From the NCBI GenBank assembly GCA_902613995.1, contig CACMJG010000004.1, positions 1-64,000 of the forward strand: 64,000 bases of DNA, read 5' to 3'. Of this stretch, positions 23,820 to 32,434 are shown piece by piece (position 1 is the stretch's first letter; each line of letters begins with the position of its first letter). The DNA is from an uncultured Alphaproteobacteria bacterium. Lineage in GTDB: Bacteria > Pseudomonadota > Alphaproteobacteria > Methylaequorales > Methylaequoraceae. Under the pieces are notes generated by a model. The model was given only the letters and a program-made list of their open reading frames with translations. It ran no database searches and was not told the DNA's origin. The translations under genes were made by a program, and so were the position numbers.

Positions 23820-25007
23820 ATGGAAAAAGATAATTCGACTAAGTTAATTAGATCTGGTTTAAAAAGAACTGAGTTCATGGAGACTAGCGAGCCATTATTT
23901 TTAACATCTGGCTTTGTTTATAATTCAGCTGAAGAAGCTGAAGAAGCATTTAAAGAACGAAACAAAAGGTTCATGTATTCCAGGTTTGGAAACCCAACTG
24001 TAAAAATGCTTCAAGATAAATTAGCAGACATAGAAGGTGCAGAAGTTTGTTGGTGTACTTCTACTGGTATGGCTGCAGTTTTTACTATTTTTATGTCATT
24101 CTTAAAAAAAGGTGACAGAGTTGTTGCGGGAAGAGCTCTTTTTGGAAGTTGTCATCACATAATTACAAAAATTCTTCCAAGGTTTGGAATCGAGGTTGAA
24201 TTAATAGATGGAAAAGATCTTAATGCCTGGGAAAAAGCTTTAAAAAAAAGAACTTCATTAATTTTTTTCGAAACCCCTTCAAATCCATGTTTAGAAATTA
24301 TCGACATAGAAGAAGTTTCAAAGTTAGCAAAAAAAAAAGGGGTTTTAGTTGTAGTTGATAATGTTTTTGCTACACCCTTATTACAAAAACCAATTAAACT
24401 AGGTGCCGATATAGTTATGTATTCTGCAACTAAGCATATTGATGGTCAGGGAAGAGTTTTGGGAGGAGCTATTTTAGGTAAAAGGAGTCATTGCGATAAA
24501 TTTATTAAACCCTTCATAAGAAATACTGGTCCATCCATAAGCCCCTTTAATGCGTGGGTATTGATAAAAGGTCTTGAGACACTTGAACTTAGAATCAATC
24601 AACAAATGGAAAATACAAAATTAGTTTTAGAGTATCTGGAAAAATCCACGTATATAAACAAAGTTTACTATCCTTTTCTTCAGGATTCGCCTCAAATTAA
24701 ATTAGCTATGAAACAGATGAAAGGTGGAGGAAACGTTGTTTCCTTTGAAATTAATGCTAAAACTAATGAAAAAAAACAAAAATCATTTTCATTTTTAAAT
24801 AAATTAGCTTTAATAGACATTTCTAATAATCTTGGAGATACAAAATCCTTAATAACACATCCTGAAACAACAACTCACCATAGACTGAATGAAAAAGAAA
24901 AAAGAGAGCTTGGAATTACAAAAAATCTCATAAGACTCTCAGTAGGTCTTGAGAACCCAGAAGATATAATTGAAGATATTGATAACTCCTTAAAAAATTT
25001 AAAATAG
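23820..25007 (+). CDS. metZ: O-succinylhomoserine sulfhydrylase MetZ
   Basis: This PLP enzyme makes homocysteine directly from O-succinylhomoserine and sulfide, for methionine. The 395-residue protein has FLTSGFVYNSAEEAEEAF, YSRFGNPTVKMLQDKLADIEGAE, the PLP Lys in YSATKHIDGQGR, and the C-terminal THPETTTHHRL and IRLSVGLENPEDII. These fit the MetZ branch of the trans-sulfuration family rather than MetB. apaG follows 8 bases later, as in many alphaproteobacteria. Confidence 0.92.
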   Translation: MEKDNSTKLIRSGLKRTEFMETSEPLFLTSGFVYNSAEEAEEAFKERNKRFMYSRFGNPTVKMLQDKLADIEGAEVCWCTSTGMAAVFTIFMSFLKKGDRVVAGRALFGSCHHIITKILPRFGIEVELIDGKDLNAWEKALKKRTSLIFFETPSNPCLEIIDIEEVSKLAKKKGVLVVVDNVFATPLLQKPIKLGADIVMYSATKHIDGQGRVLGGAILGKRSHCDKFIKPFIRNTGPSISPFNAWVLIKGLETLELRINQQMENTKLVLEYLEKSTYINKVYYPFLQDSPQIKLAMKQMKGGGNVVSFEINAKTNEKKQKSFSFLNKLALIDISNNLGDTKSLITHPETTTHHRLNEKEKRELGITKNLIRLSVGLENPEDIIEDIDNSLKNLK

Positions 25008-25015
25008 AAATCAAA

Positions 25016-25402
25016 ATGATAAAAAAATATAACGTAAAAGTTTTTGTTGAATCTACATATCTTGAAGACCACTCAGATCCTTTTGAAGATTCATACTTGT
25101 GGTCATATAAGGTTATAATTAAAAATAATGAAAAGGAAAAAATCAAATTAATAAGCAGGCATTGGAAAATATTCGACTCGAACGGTAATTTTAGAGAAGT
25201 TAAAGGAAAAGGAGTTGTAGGCGAGCAGCCAACGATAGAGCCAGGAGATAAATTTGAATATACAAGTGGAACACCTTTAAAAACTAGTTCTGGCATAATG
25301 CACGGAAGTTATCAGATGCTAAGTTTCGATGGAGAAGAATTTAAGGTTGATATCCCAGCTTTCTCTCTGGACATTCCAAATCAAGGGAATAACTTAAATT
25401 AA
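25016..25402 (+). CDS. apaG: ApaG domain protein
   Basis: The 128-residue protein is a single ApaG/DUF525 beta-sandwich: FVESTYLEDHSDPFEDSYLWSYKVII, LISRHWKIFDSNG, GVVGEQPTIEPGDKFEYTSGTPL and GSYQM. Length and motifs are standard. Its biochemical role is not firmly known; it was named for an effect on diadenosine tetraphosphate and Co2+ levels. It lies between metZ and trkH with gaps of only 8 and 3 bases. Confidence 0.92.
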   Translation: MIKKYNVKVFVESTYLEDHSDPFEDSYLWSYKVIIKNNEKEKIKLISRHWKIFDSNGNFREVKGKGVVGEQPTIEPGDKFEYTSGTPLKTSSGIMHGSYQMLSFDGEEFKVDIPAFSLDIPNQGNNLN

Positions 25403-25405
25403 AAA

Positions 25406-26854
25406 ATGAAAAATTTAAAATCCTCCTTGTTTGTAATCGGAAACTTATTAGTTTTTTTTTCGATTTATTCTTTTATTCCTGGAGTCATAGATTACATCTA
25501 CCAAGGAACTGACTGGGTTGTCTTTTTTGTAATTTCTATTGTTTGCTTATTTACTGGTCTTAATGTTTCATTTATTTTTAAGAGAAAAGATAAGGATGTA
25601 GAGGTTTTATCGGCTTTTCTTCTCACACTAATTTCATGGGTACTTCTTACATTTATTGGAGCATTACCATTCTATCTTGGGACAACAGGTCTAACGTTAA
25701 TCGATGCATTCTTTGAATCAATGTCTGGATTAACTACGACTGGAGCAACTGTTATTCAGAATCTTGATTCAACATCGAAGTCACTTTTAATTTGGAGAGC
25801 AATGCTTCAATGGTTGGGTGGTATAGGAATAATTGTAATTGCAATTGCAATTTTCCCAATTTTGAAGATTGGCGGCATGCAGCTATTTCAAAGTGAATTT
25901 AGCTCAAAAGAAGAAAAGGTTCTTCCTAGAACCACAAAAATTGCTACAGGAATTGGATTTGTTTATTTCTTTCTAACTATTATTTGTAGCTTTTCATTAT
26001 TTGTAACTGGGATGACAGGTTTTGATAGTGTGGCTCACGGTATGACAATAATTGCAACAGGTGGTTTCTCAACAAAAGATATGTCAATTGGTTTTTTCGA
26101 TTCAGTTTACATCGAAGTTGTTACAATTTTTTTCATGATTTTATCCTCCTTACCTTTCATTCTTTTATTTCAGTCTATTAGAGGAAAGTTAATTGACCTT
26201 ATAGCGAGTTCTCAAGTTCGATTTTTTTTAATTTTAATTTTAAGTGTTACTATATTAGTGGCTTTCTGGTTGAAGAGATACTACGAAGTAGATTTTTTTC
26301 AATCTTTAAGAATCTCAGCATTTGCAGTCACTTCAATATCCACAGGAAGTGGTTTTAGTACATATGATTTCAGTGTTTGGGGATCATTTACCACGCTTCT
26401 CTTTCTTTTTTTAATGCTTATAGGTGGTTGTTCAGGTTCATCAAGTTGCGGTCTTAAGATTTTTAGAATTCAGATTCTTATTAAATCCTCATTGAATTTA
26501 ATCAAAAAAATAATCCAACCCAGAGGTGTTTTTATCCCTACATACAATTCCAGAGAAATTAGTGAGGACATTCTGACTTCTGTTACCGGTTATTTTTTTT
26601 TGTATATTTTTGTTTTTACAACTCTCAGCTTAGTTTTAGCATTTGACGGACAAGAAATTCTTACTTCTCTATCTGGTGCTGCAGCCACATTAGCTAATGT
26701 TGGTCCTGGTTTAAATGAAATAATTGGACCAAGTGGTAATTATTCTTCTATTTCAGATTTTACAAAACTGTTTTTAAGTTTAGGCATGCTTATCGGAAGA
26801 TTAGAACTTTTTCCAATTTTAATACTATTATCACCGCAGCTTTGGAAAAAATAG
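25406..26854 (+). CDS. trkH: Trk/Ktr-type potassium uptake membrane protein
   Basis: The 482-residue integral membrane protein has the four repeated P-loop units of TrkH-type K+ transporters, including ESMSGLTTTGATVIQNL, AHGMTIIATGGFSTKD, SAFAVTSISTGSGFSTYDF and GAAATLANVGPGLNEIIGP, and the LIGGCSGSSSCGLKIFR segment. The length is standard for TrkH. No TrkA gene is adjacent. It is convergent with argF, with one base between stops. Confidence 0.92.
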   Translation: MKNLKSSLFVIGNLLVFFSIYSFIPGVIDYIYQGTDWVVFFVISIVCLFTGLNVSFIFKRKDKDVEVLSAFLLTLISWVLLTFIGALPFYLGTTGLTLIDAFFESMSGLTTTGATVIQNLDSTSKSLLIWRAMLQWLGGIGIIVIAIAIFPILKIGGMQLFQSEFSSKEEKVLPRTTKIATGIGFVYFFLTIICSFSLFVTGMTGFDSVAHGMTIIATGGFSTKDMSIGFFDSVYIEVVTIFFMILSSLPFILLFQSIRGKLIDLIASSQVRFFLILILSVTILVAFWLKRYYEVDFFQSLRISAFAVTSISTGSGFSTYDFSVWGSFTTLLFLFLMLIGGCSGSSSCGLKIFRIQILIKSSLNLIKKIIQPRGVFIPTYNSREISEDILTSVTGYFFLYIFVFTTLSLVLAFDGQEILTSLSGAAATLANVGPGLNEIIGPSGNYSSISDFTKLFLSLGMLIGRLELFPILILLSPQLWKK

Positions 26855-26855
26855 T

Positions 26856-27761
26856 TTATATTTTTTTTAAACACCACAGAAGTATTGATTGGTGAGCATA
26901 TAACCTATTTTCAGCTTCCGCCCAAACTAATGAATTTTCACCATCAATAATTTCATCAGTAACTTCACATCCTCTGTGAGCTGGAAGACAATGCAAAAAA
27001 TAGGTTGTTCTTCCGGTTTTCTCTAGCAGATCTTTGTTAATTTGAAATTTTTCAAAGTTTTTTAATCTTTTTGGATTACTTTTCATACCCATCGACACCC
27101 AAGTATCTGTAATTATTACATCAGCATCTAGTGCAGCTTCAGCTGGGTTTTTGAAAAGTTCAACTTTTCCTGAATTAAGGCTTTTCAAAATTTTATTTTC
27201 TGGAAAATTTCCAGGTGGACAAGAAATTTTTAAATTGAAATCGAAGTGTTTAGAGGCATGTATCCAAGAGTTACAAACATTATTTCCATCCCCAATCCAA
27301 CTTAAATTCAAGTTATTGAGAGATCTAAATTTTTCTTGTAATGTCATTATATCAGCAATTATTTGACATGGATGACTTATATCAGTTAATCCATTTATTA
27401 TTGGTACAGTAGAAATTTCTGAAAGCTTATAAAGTTTTGACTCGTCTGAACCTCTATATGCTATTATATCAACATAACTAGACAAAACTTTCATCGTATC
27501 CTCTAAAGATTCACCTCTACCGAGCTGTGAGTCAGAATGATCCAAAGTAACCACATCTCCATTTAAGAGTTTCATACCTACATCAAAAGATATCTTGGTT
27601 CTTGTGGATGGTTTTTCAAAAATAATCGCTAAAATTTTTTTTTCTTTTAATTGTTTTGTTTTATTATTTTTTTTTAGTCTATGACTATACTTTAAAATTA
27701 AGTCAATATCTTTTTTACTAATTTCATGAAGGTTCAAGAAATGTCTAAATGATTTTTTCAT
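26856..27761 (-). CDS. argF: Ornithine carbamoyltransferase
   Basis: The enzyme makes citrulline from ornithine and carbamoyl phosphate. From the ATG at 27761 it has 301 residues; the start follows the argD stop by one base. Motifs are FEKPSTRTKISFDVG (carbamoyl phosphate site), HPCQIIADIMT, DVIITDTWVSMG and the ornithine-site HCLPAHRGCEV. An in-frame extension to 27797 would run into argD and is not needed. Confidence 0.95.
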   Translation of the reverse strand: MKKSFRHFLNLHEISKKDIDLILKYSHRLKKNNKTKQLKEKKILAIIFEKPSTRTKISFDVGMKLLNGDVVTLDHSDSQLGRGESLEDTMKVLSSYVDIIAYRGSDESKLYKLSEISTVPIINGLTDISHPCQIIADIMTLQEKFRSLNNLNLSWIGDGNNVCNSWIHASKHFDFNLKISCPPGNFPENKILKSLNSGKVELFKNPAEAALDADVIITDTWVSMGMKSNPKRLKNFEKFQINKDLLEKTGRTTYFLHCLPAHRGCEVTDEIIDGENSLVWAEAENRLYAHQSILLWCLKKI

Positions 27762-27762
27762 A

Positions 27763-28926
27763 TTATAAATTTGAAAATGCTTTATCAATTTTTTCAATTG
27801 CCTCTTCTACATGTTTCATTTCTAAAATTAAAGGGGGTAACATTCTTATCACATTCTGTCCTGCCTTTACAGTAAGAAGTTTCTCTTTAATTAAAGACTT
27901 AATTAGAATTTCATTATTTTCAATTGCCTCTAAACCAATCATTAAACCTATACCTCTCACACTAGAAACTAATTTTGGAAATTTTGCTAATATATTTTCC
28001 TTAAGGAGTTTTCTCAAATTAAAACCAATTTCTCTAACATGATCTAGAAATTCATCATTTAATACAAAATTTAACACTTCTTGAGCAACTGCCATTGCAA
28101 GAGGATTTCCACCAAATGTTGATCCATGAGAACCCTGGTCCATTGATTTAGAAGTTTTTTTATCCAATAATAATGCCCCAATAGGAAAACCTCCACCTAT
28201 TCCTTTAGCAACAGCTACTATATTTGGTTTTAACTCCTTGACCCATTCCGTTGCTAAAAATTTCCCTGTTCTCCCTACACCGCACTGAACCTCATCAAAA
28301 AACAAGAGAAGATTATTGTCATTAGCTATTTTTTGAATATCCCTTAAATATTCTTTTTTTGCGGGAGTTATTCCACCCTCACCTTGAACTGTTTCAATCA
28401 TTATCGCAGCTGTTTCTTTATCTACACTCCTAGAGACTGCCTTACTGTCGTTAAATGCGACTTGTTTAAATCCATTTAATACTGGTTCAAACCCCTCTGT
28501 TAATTTTGATTTTCCACTAGCGGATATAGCTGCATAGGTTCTACCATGGAAAGAATTTTTTGCGCAAATAATTTTGAATCTTTTTTCATTTACAGCATTA
28601 AAATATTTTCTTATAACTTTTATACCAGCTTCGACTGCCTCAGTTCCAGAGTTACAAAAAAAAACTGATTCAGCAAAAGAATTTTGTGTAATTTTATCAG
28701 CAACAATTTGTTGGTTTTCAATTTTAAAAAGATTGGAGCAATGCCATATTTTTTCAGCTTGAGATTTTAGTGCTGATATTAGAGATGGATGACTGTGCCC
28801 AAGACTGGTAACACCTATACCGCTCGTAAAATCTAAATATCTTGTTCCTTCTTTGCAATATAGGTATACTCCGTCTCCATGGTCTATCTCGATATTTAGA
28901 GGATTATATACCTTTAATATACTCAT
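27763..28926 (-). CDS. argD: Acetylornithine aminotransferase
   Basis: This class III PLP aminotransferase of arginine (and often lysine) synthesis has 387 residues: FTSGIGVTSLGHSHPSLI, FFCNSGTEAVEAGIKVIR, FHGRTYAAISASG, IQGEGG-type VQGEGGITPA, FFDEVQCGVGRTG, the PLP Lys in VAVAKGIGGGFPIGALL and GSHGSTFGGNPLAMA. It lies between argF and an ABC-2 permease whose stop overlaps its start by 4 bases. DapD and DapE further along suggest it may also serve lysine synthesis. Confidence 0.95.
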   Translation of the reverse strand: MSILKVYNPLNIEIDHGDGVYLYCKEGTRYLDFTSGIGVTSLGHSHPSLISALKSQAEKIWHCSNLFKIENQQIVADKITQNSFAESVFFCNSGTEAVEAGIKVIRKYFNAVNEKRFKIICAKNSFHGRTYAAISASGKSKLTEGFEPVLNGFKQVAFNDSKAVSRSVDKETAAIMIETVQGEGGITPAKKEYLRDIQKIANDNNLLLFFDEVQCGVGRTGKFLATEWVKELKPNIVAVAKGIGGGFPIGALLLDKKTSKSMDQGSHGSTFGGNPLAMAVAQEVLNFVLNDEFLDHVREIGFNLRKLLKENILAKFPKLVSSVRGIGLMIGLEAIENNEILIKSLIKEKLLTVKAGQNVIRMLPPLILEMKHVEEAIEKIDKAFSNL

Positions 28927-29711
28927 GATCTTAAGCCATAGCCTCTTTTAAAAACATATATTGTAAAAACTAATAGGAATAAATTACATAAAAATAAAAT
29001 TAAAAATCCTAAAGTTAGGTTGCTATCACTATAACCTAAAAAACCAAACCTAAATCCATCGATCATGTAAAAAAATGGATTCCAACTAGCTAAAAAATGC
29101 CAAAATTCCGGTAATCTGTCTATTGTGTAAAAAGTACCTGAAAGAAATGTGAGTGGCAAAATAATAAAATTTGTAACTGATGCCATGTGATCAAATTTTT
29201 TAGCCCAGATTCCGCACAAAATTCCTAACAATGACAATAATAAAGACGAAAAAAATCCAAAAATAAATATTATTAAAAAGTTATAAATTTGTATTGAAAC
29301 AAAAGGATATATTAATGCAGCGACAGAAAAACCTACAAGTAAACCTCTGGTAACTCCACCTAGACAGTACGAAAAAGTTAATTCTAATTCTGACATTGGA
29401 GGCATTAAAACATCTACAATATTTCCTTGAACTTTTGATATTAATATTGAAGAAGATGTATTTGCAAATGCATTTTGCATGATTGACATACAAATGAGAC
29501 CAGGGGCCAGAAATTGAGAGTAAGAATGACTTCCAGTAACTAAAAAATCTCTATCCATTGATAATGTGAATATCAAGTAAAATAGGATAGTAGTCACTGC
29601 TGGAGCTAAAATTGTTTGAGCGAAAACATTGAAAAATCTTTTTACTTCTTTTTTATATAGTGTAAAAAAACCAATCCAATTAAATCCTTTAAAACTTTTT
29701 ATATTATACAT
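28923..29711 (-). CDS. ABC-2 type transporter permease (no ATPase gene adjacent)
   Basis: The 262-residue inner membrane protein has about six hydrophobic segments and the ABC-2 pattern: QFLAPGLICMSIMQNAFANTSSSILISKVQGNIVDVLMPP, and FLSGTFYTIDRLPEFWHFLASWNPFFYMIDGFRFGFLGY (each longer than one helix, here cited only by region 93-130 and 195-235). It resembles the inner membrane permease of two-component ABC exporters. No ATPase lies alongside, so its partner must be elsewhere. It overlaps argD by 4 bases, and the pairing with argD-argF is seen in other alphaproteobacteria. Confidence 0.78.
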   Translation of the reverse strand: MYNIKSFKGFNWIGFFTLYKKEVKRFFNVFAQTILAPAVTTILFYLIFTLSMDRDFLVTGSHSYSQFLAPGLICMSIMQNAFANTSSSILISKVQGNIVDVLMPPMSELELTFSYCLGGVTRGLLVGFSVAALIYPFVSIQIYNFLIIFIFGFFSSLLLSLLGILCGIWAKKFDHMASVTNFIILPLTFLSGTFYTIDRLPEFWHFLASWNPFFYMIDGFRFGFLGYSDSNLTLGFLILFLCNLFLLVFTIYVFKRGYGLRS

Positions 29712-29754
29712 AATTCACAAATGTTTAATTTAATAATAATATCAAATATAAACA

Positions 29755-30267
29755 ATGATATCTGACTATTTAAAAAAGTATTCAACCTATTATCTATCAA
29801 GGTATAACGTTACTAAAAGAAAATTCGAGGATATATTAAAAAAAAAAATCACCAAGGATTATTTAGAAAAAAAAATCTCTAAATCAGATCATCACGGGTT
29901 AATTCAAGAAATTTCTGATGCATTAAAATATTTTGAAGAAATTGGTTTTTTCAACGAGGAGCGAATGTTAGAAATTTCATTCGATAGCTTTGTTAAAAAA
30001 GGATACTCTAAAAAAAAAATCAAATACAAATTTCTTTCTGCAAAATTCGACAGAGATAAAGCCAACTTATTTTTAAAAAAAAAATTCATGGACGAGACAC
30101 TTAATCAAACACTTTTAATAAATTATTTAAATAAATCTAATATCGTAGACAAACAAAAAAAATTAAATATTTCAGATAAACAACTTTTTGATAAAATAAT
30201 GAATAAACTATCTCAACAAGGTTTTGAATATGAAGATTCTATTAATATTCTTAACAAAATAATGTAA
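29755..30267 (+). CDS. recX: RecX-like regulatory protein
   Basis: The 170-residue, very Lys-rich protein has the helical three-module pattern of RecX: YYLSRYNVTKRKFEDILKKK, EEIGFFNEERMLEISFDSFVKKGYSKKKIKYKF and SAKFDRDKANLFLKKKF. RecX inhibits RecA filaments. No recA gene is adjacent. It starts 43 bases from the divergent ABC-2 permease and is followed with one base by mscS. Confidence 0.72.
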   Translation: MISDYLKKYSTYYLSRYNVTKRKFEDILKKKITKDYLEKKISKSDHHGLIQEISDALKYFEEIGFFNEERMLEISFDSFVKKGYSKKKIKYKFLSAKFDRDKANLFLKKKFMDETLNQTLLINYLNKSNIVDKQKKLNISDKQLFDKIMNKLSQQGFEYEDSINILNKIM

Positions 30268-30268
30268 A

Positions 30269-31360
30269 ATGGAAATTTTAAACAACATTTTAGAAAAAAT
30301 TAGTTTTATCAAGGATGTTTCATTTTTAGGTTTCCTTCTTACAAATATATTAACATCTATAGCTATCCTTGTTTTTTTCATCATATCAAGGCATTTAATT
30401 AAAAAATTAATAATTAAAAAAATTTCTCTAATTCTGAGCTTTTCCGAAACAAAAATTAAAGAAGCATTTTTAGTTTCCATCGAAAAGCCTCTTGAATTCT
30501 TTGTTGTCTCAGTGGGAGTCTTTGCGTCTTCAAGTTTATTAACTGCGTCTCAAAAAATTAATTTTTTTTTACAAAATATTAACCTGTCCCTATTTACTAT
30601 ATCAATATTTTGGTTAATTAGTAAAACTATAGAGCCTTTTAGCCGTAAAATAAAAAATCTTAAGACAATATTAACAAAGGACTTGTTAGATTGGTTAATA
30701 AGTGCTGTTAAAATAATAATTTTTATTCTTGGATTTTCTGCTGTTCTTGAGGTTTGGGGAATAAAAGTTGGACCTATAATTGCAGGTTTAGGTTTATTTG
30801 GAGTAGCGGTAGCATTAGGAGCACAAGACCTTTTTAAAAATTTGATTTCAGGTATTTTAGTATTAGTTGAGAAAAGGTTTAAGAAAGGTGATGTTGTTAT
30901 GATTGAAAGCATTATTGAAGGAACTGTTGAAAAAATTGGTTTTAGATCAACTGCAATTCGAAAGTTTGATAAGTCTTTATGCTTCATTCCAAATTACCAA
31001 TTTGCAGAAAATGCTGTTGTTAATATTACCGAAATATCAAATAGAAGAATTAATTGGATAATTGGTGTAGAATACAAAACTACCATTATTCAACTTAAAA
31101 ACATTTGTTCTGATATCGAAAGTTCGATCCGAAGAAACAAGGAAGAATTTATTGTTTCTGAGTCAACTCCCGTTATTGTTAAAATCAATGAGTTTGCTCC
31201 AAGCTCTATCGATATTTTAGTTAGATGTTTTACCAAAACCAATAATTATAATAAATTTATCAAAGCCAAGGATGGGCTGGCAGTTGAAATAAAGAAGATT
31301 ATAGAGAAGAGAAGGTGTTCATTCGCCTTTCCATCCCAATCTCTATACATAGAAAAATAA
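30269..31360 (+). CDS. MscS-family mechanosensitive channel
   Basis: The 363-residue inner membrane protein has three or four transmembrane segments and the MscS pore helix and beta domain: IIAGLGLFGVAVALGAQDLFKNLISGI then VEKRFKKGDVVMIESIIEGTVEKIGFRSTAIRKFD, and FIPNYQFAENAVVNIT (cited as motifs at residues 168-260). It releases solutes upon osmotic downshock. Length resembles the small-conductance MscS group with an additional N-terminal helix. It is convergent with nrdB, 5 bases apart. Confidence 0.9.
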   Translation: MEILNNILEKISFIKDVSFLGFLLTNILTSIAILVFFIISRHLIKKLIIKKISLILSFSETKIKEAFLVSIEKPLEFFVVSVGVFASSSLLTASQKINFFLQNINLSLFTISIFWLISKTIEPFSRKIKNLKTILTKDLLDWLISAVKIIIFILGFSAVLEVWGIKVGPIIAGLGLFGVAVALGAQDLFKNLISGILVLVEKRFKKGDVVMIESIIEGTVEKIGFRSTAIRKFDKSLCFIPNYQFAENAVVNITEISNRRINWIIGVEYKTTIIQLKNICSDIESSIRRNKEEFIVSESTPVIVKINEFAPSSIDILVRCFTKTNNYNKFIKAKDGLAVEIKKIIEKRRCSFAFPSQSLYIEK

Positions 31361-31365
31361 AAAAA

Positions 31366-32400
31366 TTAACCAAAGCTCTTAAGTTTTTTATCGAAAGTTG
31401 ACCAAACACCCTCTTTTCCATCCCAATTTCCAGATGTTGCAACTTTAGAATACTCAGTAGCTCTTGCCTCAAAGAAATTGGCATGTTCAACGCCGTTTAA
31501 TATTTCTGTTAACCAAGGCAAAGGGTGTTCTTTTATCCCAAACATTGGTTCTAAGCTTAACTGTTTTAGTCTCCAGTCCGCTATGTATCTAATATATTTT
31601 TTGATATCGGTCGGCTCCATTCCTTCAACTGGACCCATTTCAAAGGCTAAATCAATAAAATTATCTTCTAATTCTACTACTTTTTCACAACATTCATTTA
31701 TTTCGTTTTTCAATTTTTTGGTCATGCACTTTGTTTCTTTCACAAATTCATGGAAGAGTTTCACCATTCCTTCGCAGTGAAGAGATTCATCTCTAACAGA
31801 CCATGTAACAATTTGACCCATCCCTCTCATTTTATTGTGTCTTGGAAAATTTAGAAGCATTGCAAAGCTCGCAAAAAGTTGCAATCCTTCGGTAAATCCT
31901 CCAAACATAGCAACTGTTTTTGCAATTTCATGATTTGAATCAATGGTAAACTGCTGCATGTAATCATGCTTATCTGCCATCTCTTTATATTTTAAGAATG
32001 CAGAAAATTCGGTATCTGGCATTCCGATTGTTTCCAACAAAAGCGCATATGCTGCAATGTGAACAGTTTCAATGTTTGAAAAAGCAGACATCATCATCTT
32101 TACCTCTGTGGGTTTGAACACCTGAGAATATCTCTCCATGTAATTGTCATTTACTTCCACATCAGATTGGGTAAAAAATCTGAAAATTTGAGTTAATAGG
32201 TTTCTTTCATTATCATTTAACTTAATAACCCAATCTTTACAGTCTTCACCTAAGGGAACTTCTTCTGGCATCCAGTGGACTTGTTGTTGTCTTTTCCAGA
32301 AATCGAAGGCCCAAGGATACCTGAAAGGCTTATAAGAGTGAGAAGAGGTCAAAAGACCTGGTTTTTTATTTACAATTAAATCATTTTTGTTTCCGTCCAT
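31366..32400 (-). CDS. nrdB: Ribonucleotide reductase small subunit (class I)
   Basis: NrdB holds the di-iron tyrosyl radical cofactor. The 344-residue protein has the ligand and radical residues in order: QSDVEVNDNY (Asp), ETVHIAAY (Glu, His and the radical Tyr in ExxHxxxY), GLQLFASFAMLLNF, and SVRDESLHCEGMVKLFHEF (Glu and His). These are all present, so a standard Tyr radical is likely. It follows nrdA by 34 bases on the same strand. Confidence 0.95.
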   Translation of the reverse strand: MDGNKNDLIVNKKPGLLTSSHSYKPFRYPWAFDFWKRQQQVHWMPEEVPLGEDCKDWVIKLNDNERNLLTQIFRFFTQSDVEVNDNYMERYSQVFKPTEVKMMMSAFSNIETVHIAAYALLLETIGMPDTEFSAFLKYKEMADKHDYMQQFTIDSNHEIAKTVAMFGGFTEGLQLFASFAMLLNFPRHNKMRGMGQIVTWSVRDESLHCEGMVKLFHEFVKETKCMTKKLKNEINECCEKVVELEDNFIDLAFEMGPVEGMEPTDIKKYIRYIADWRLKQLSLEPMFGIKEHPLPWLTEILNGVEHANFFEARATEYSKVATSGNWDGKEGVWSTFDKKLKSFG

Positions 32401-32434
32401 TTTTTCTCCTTATTTATTTTTTAAATTGTTAACA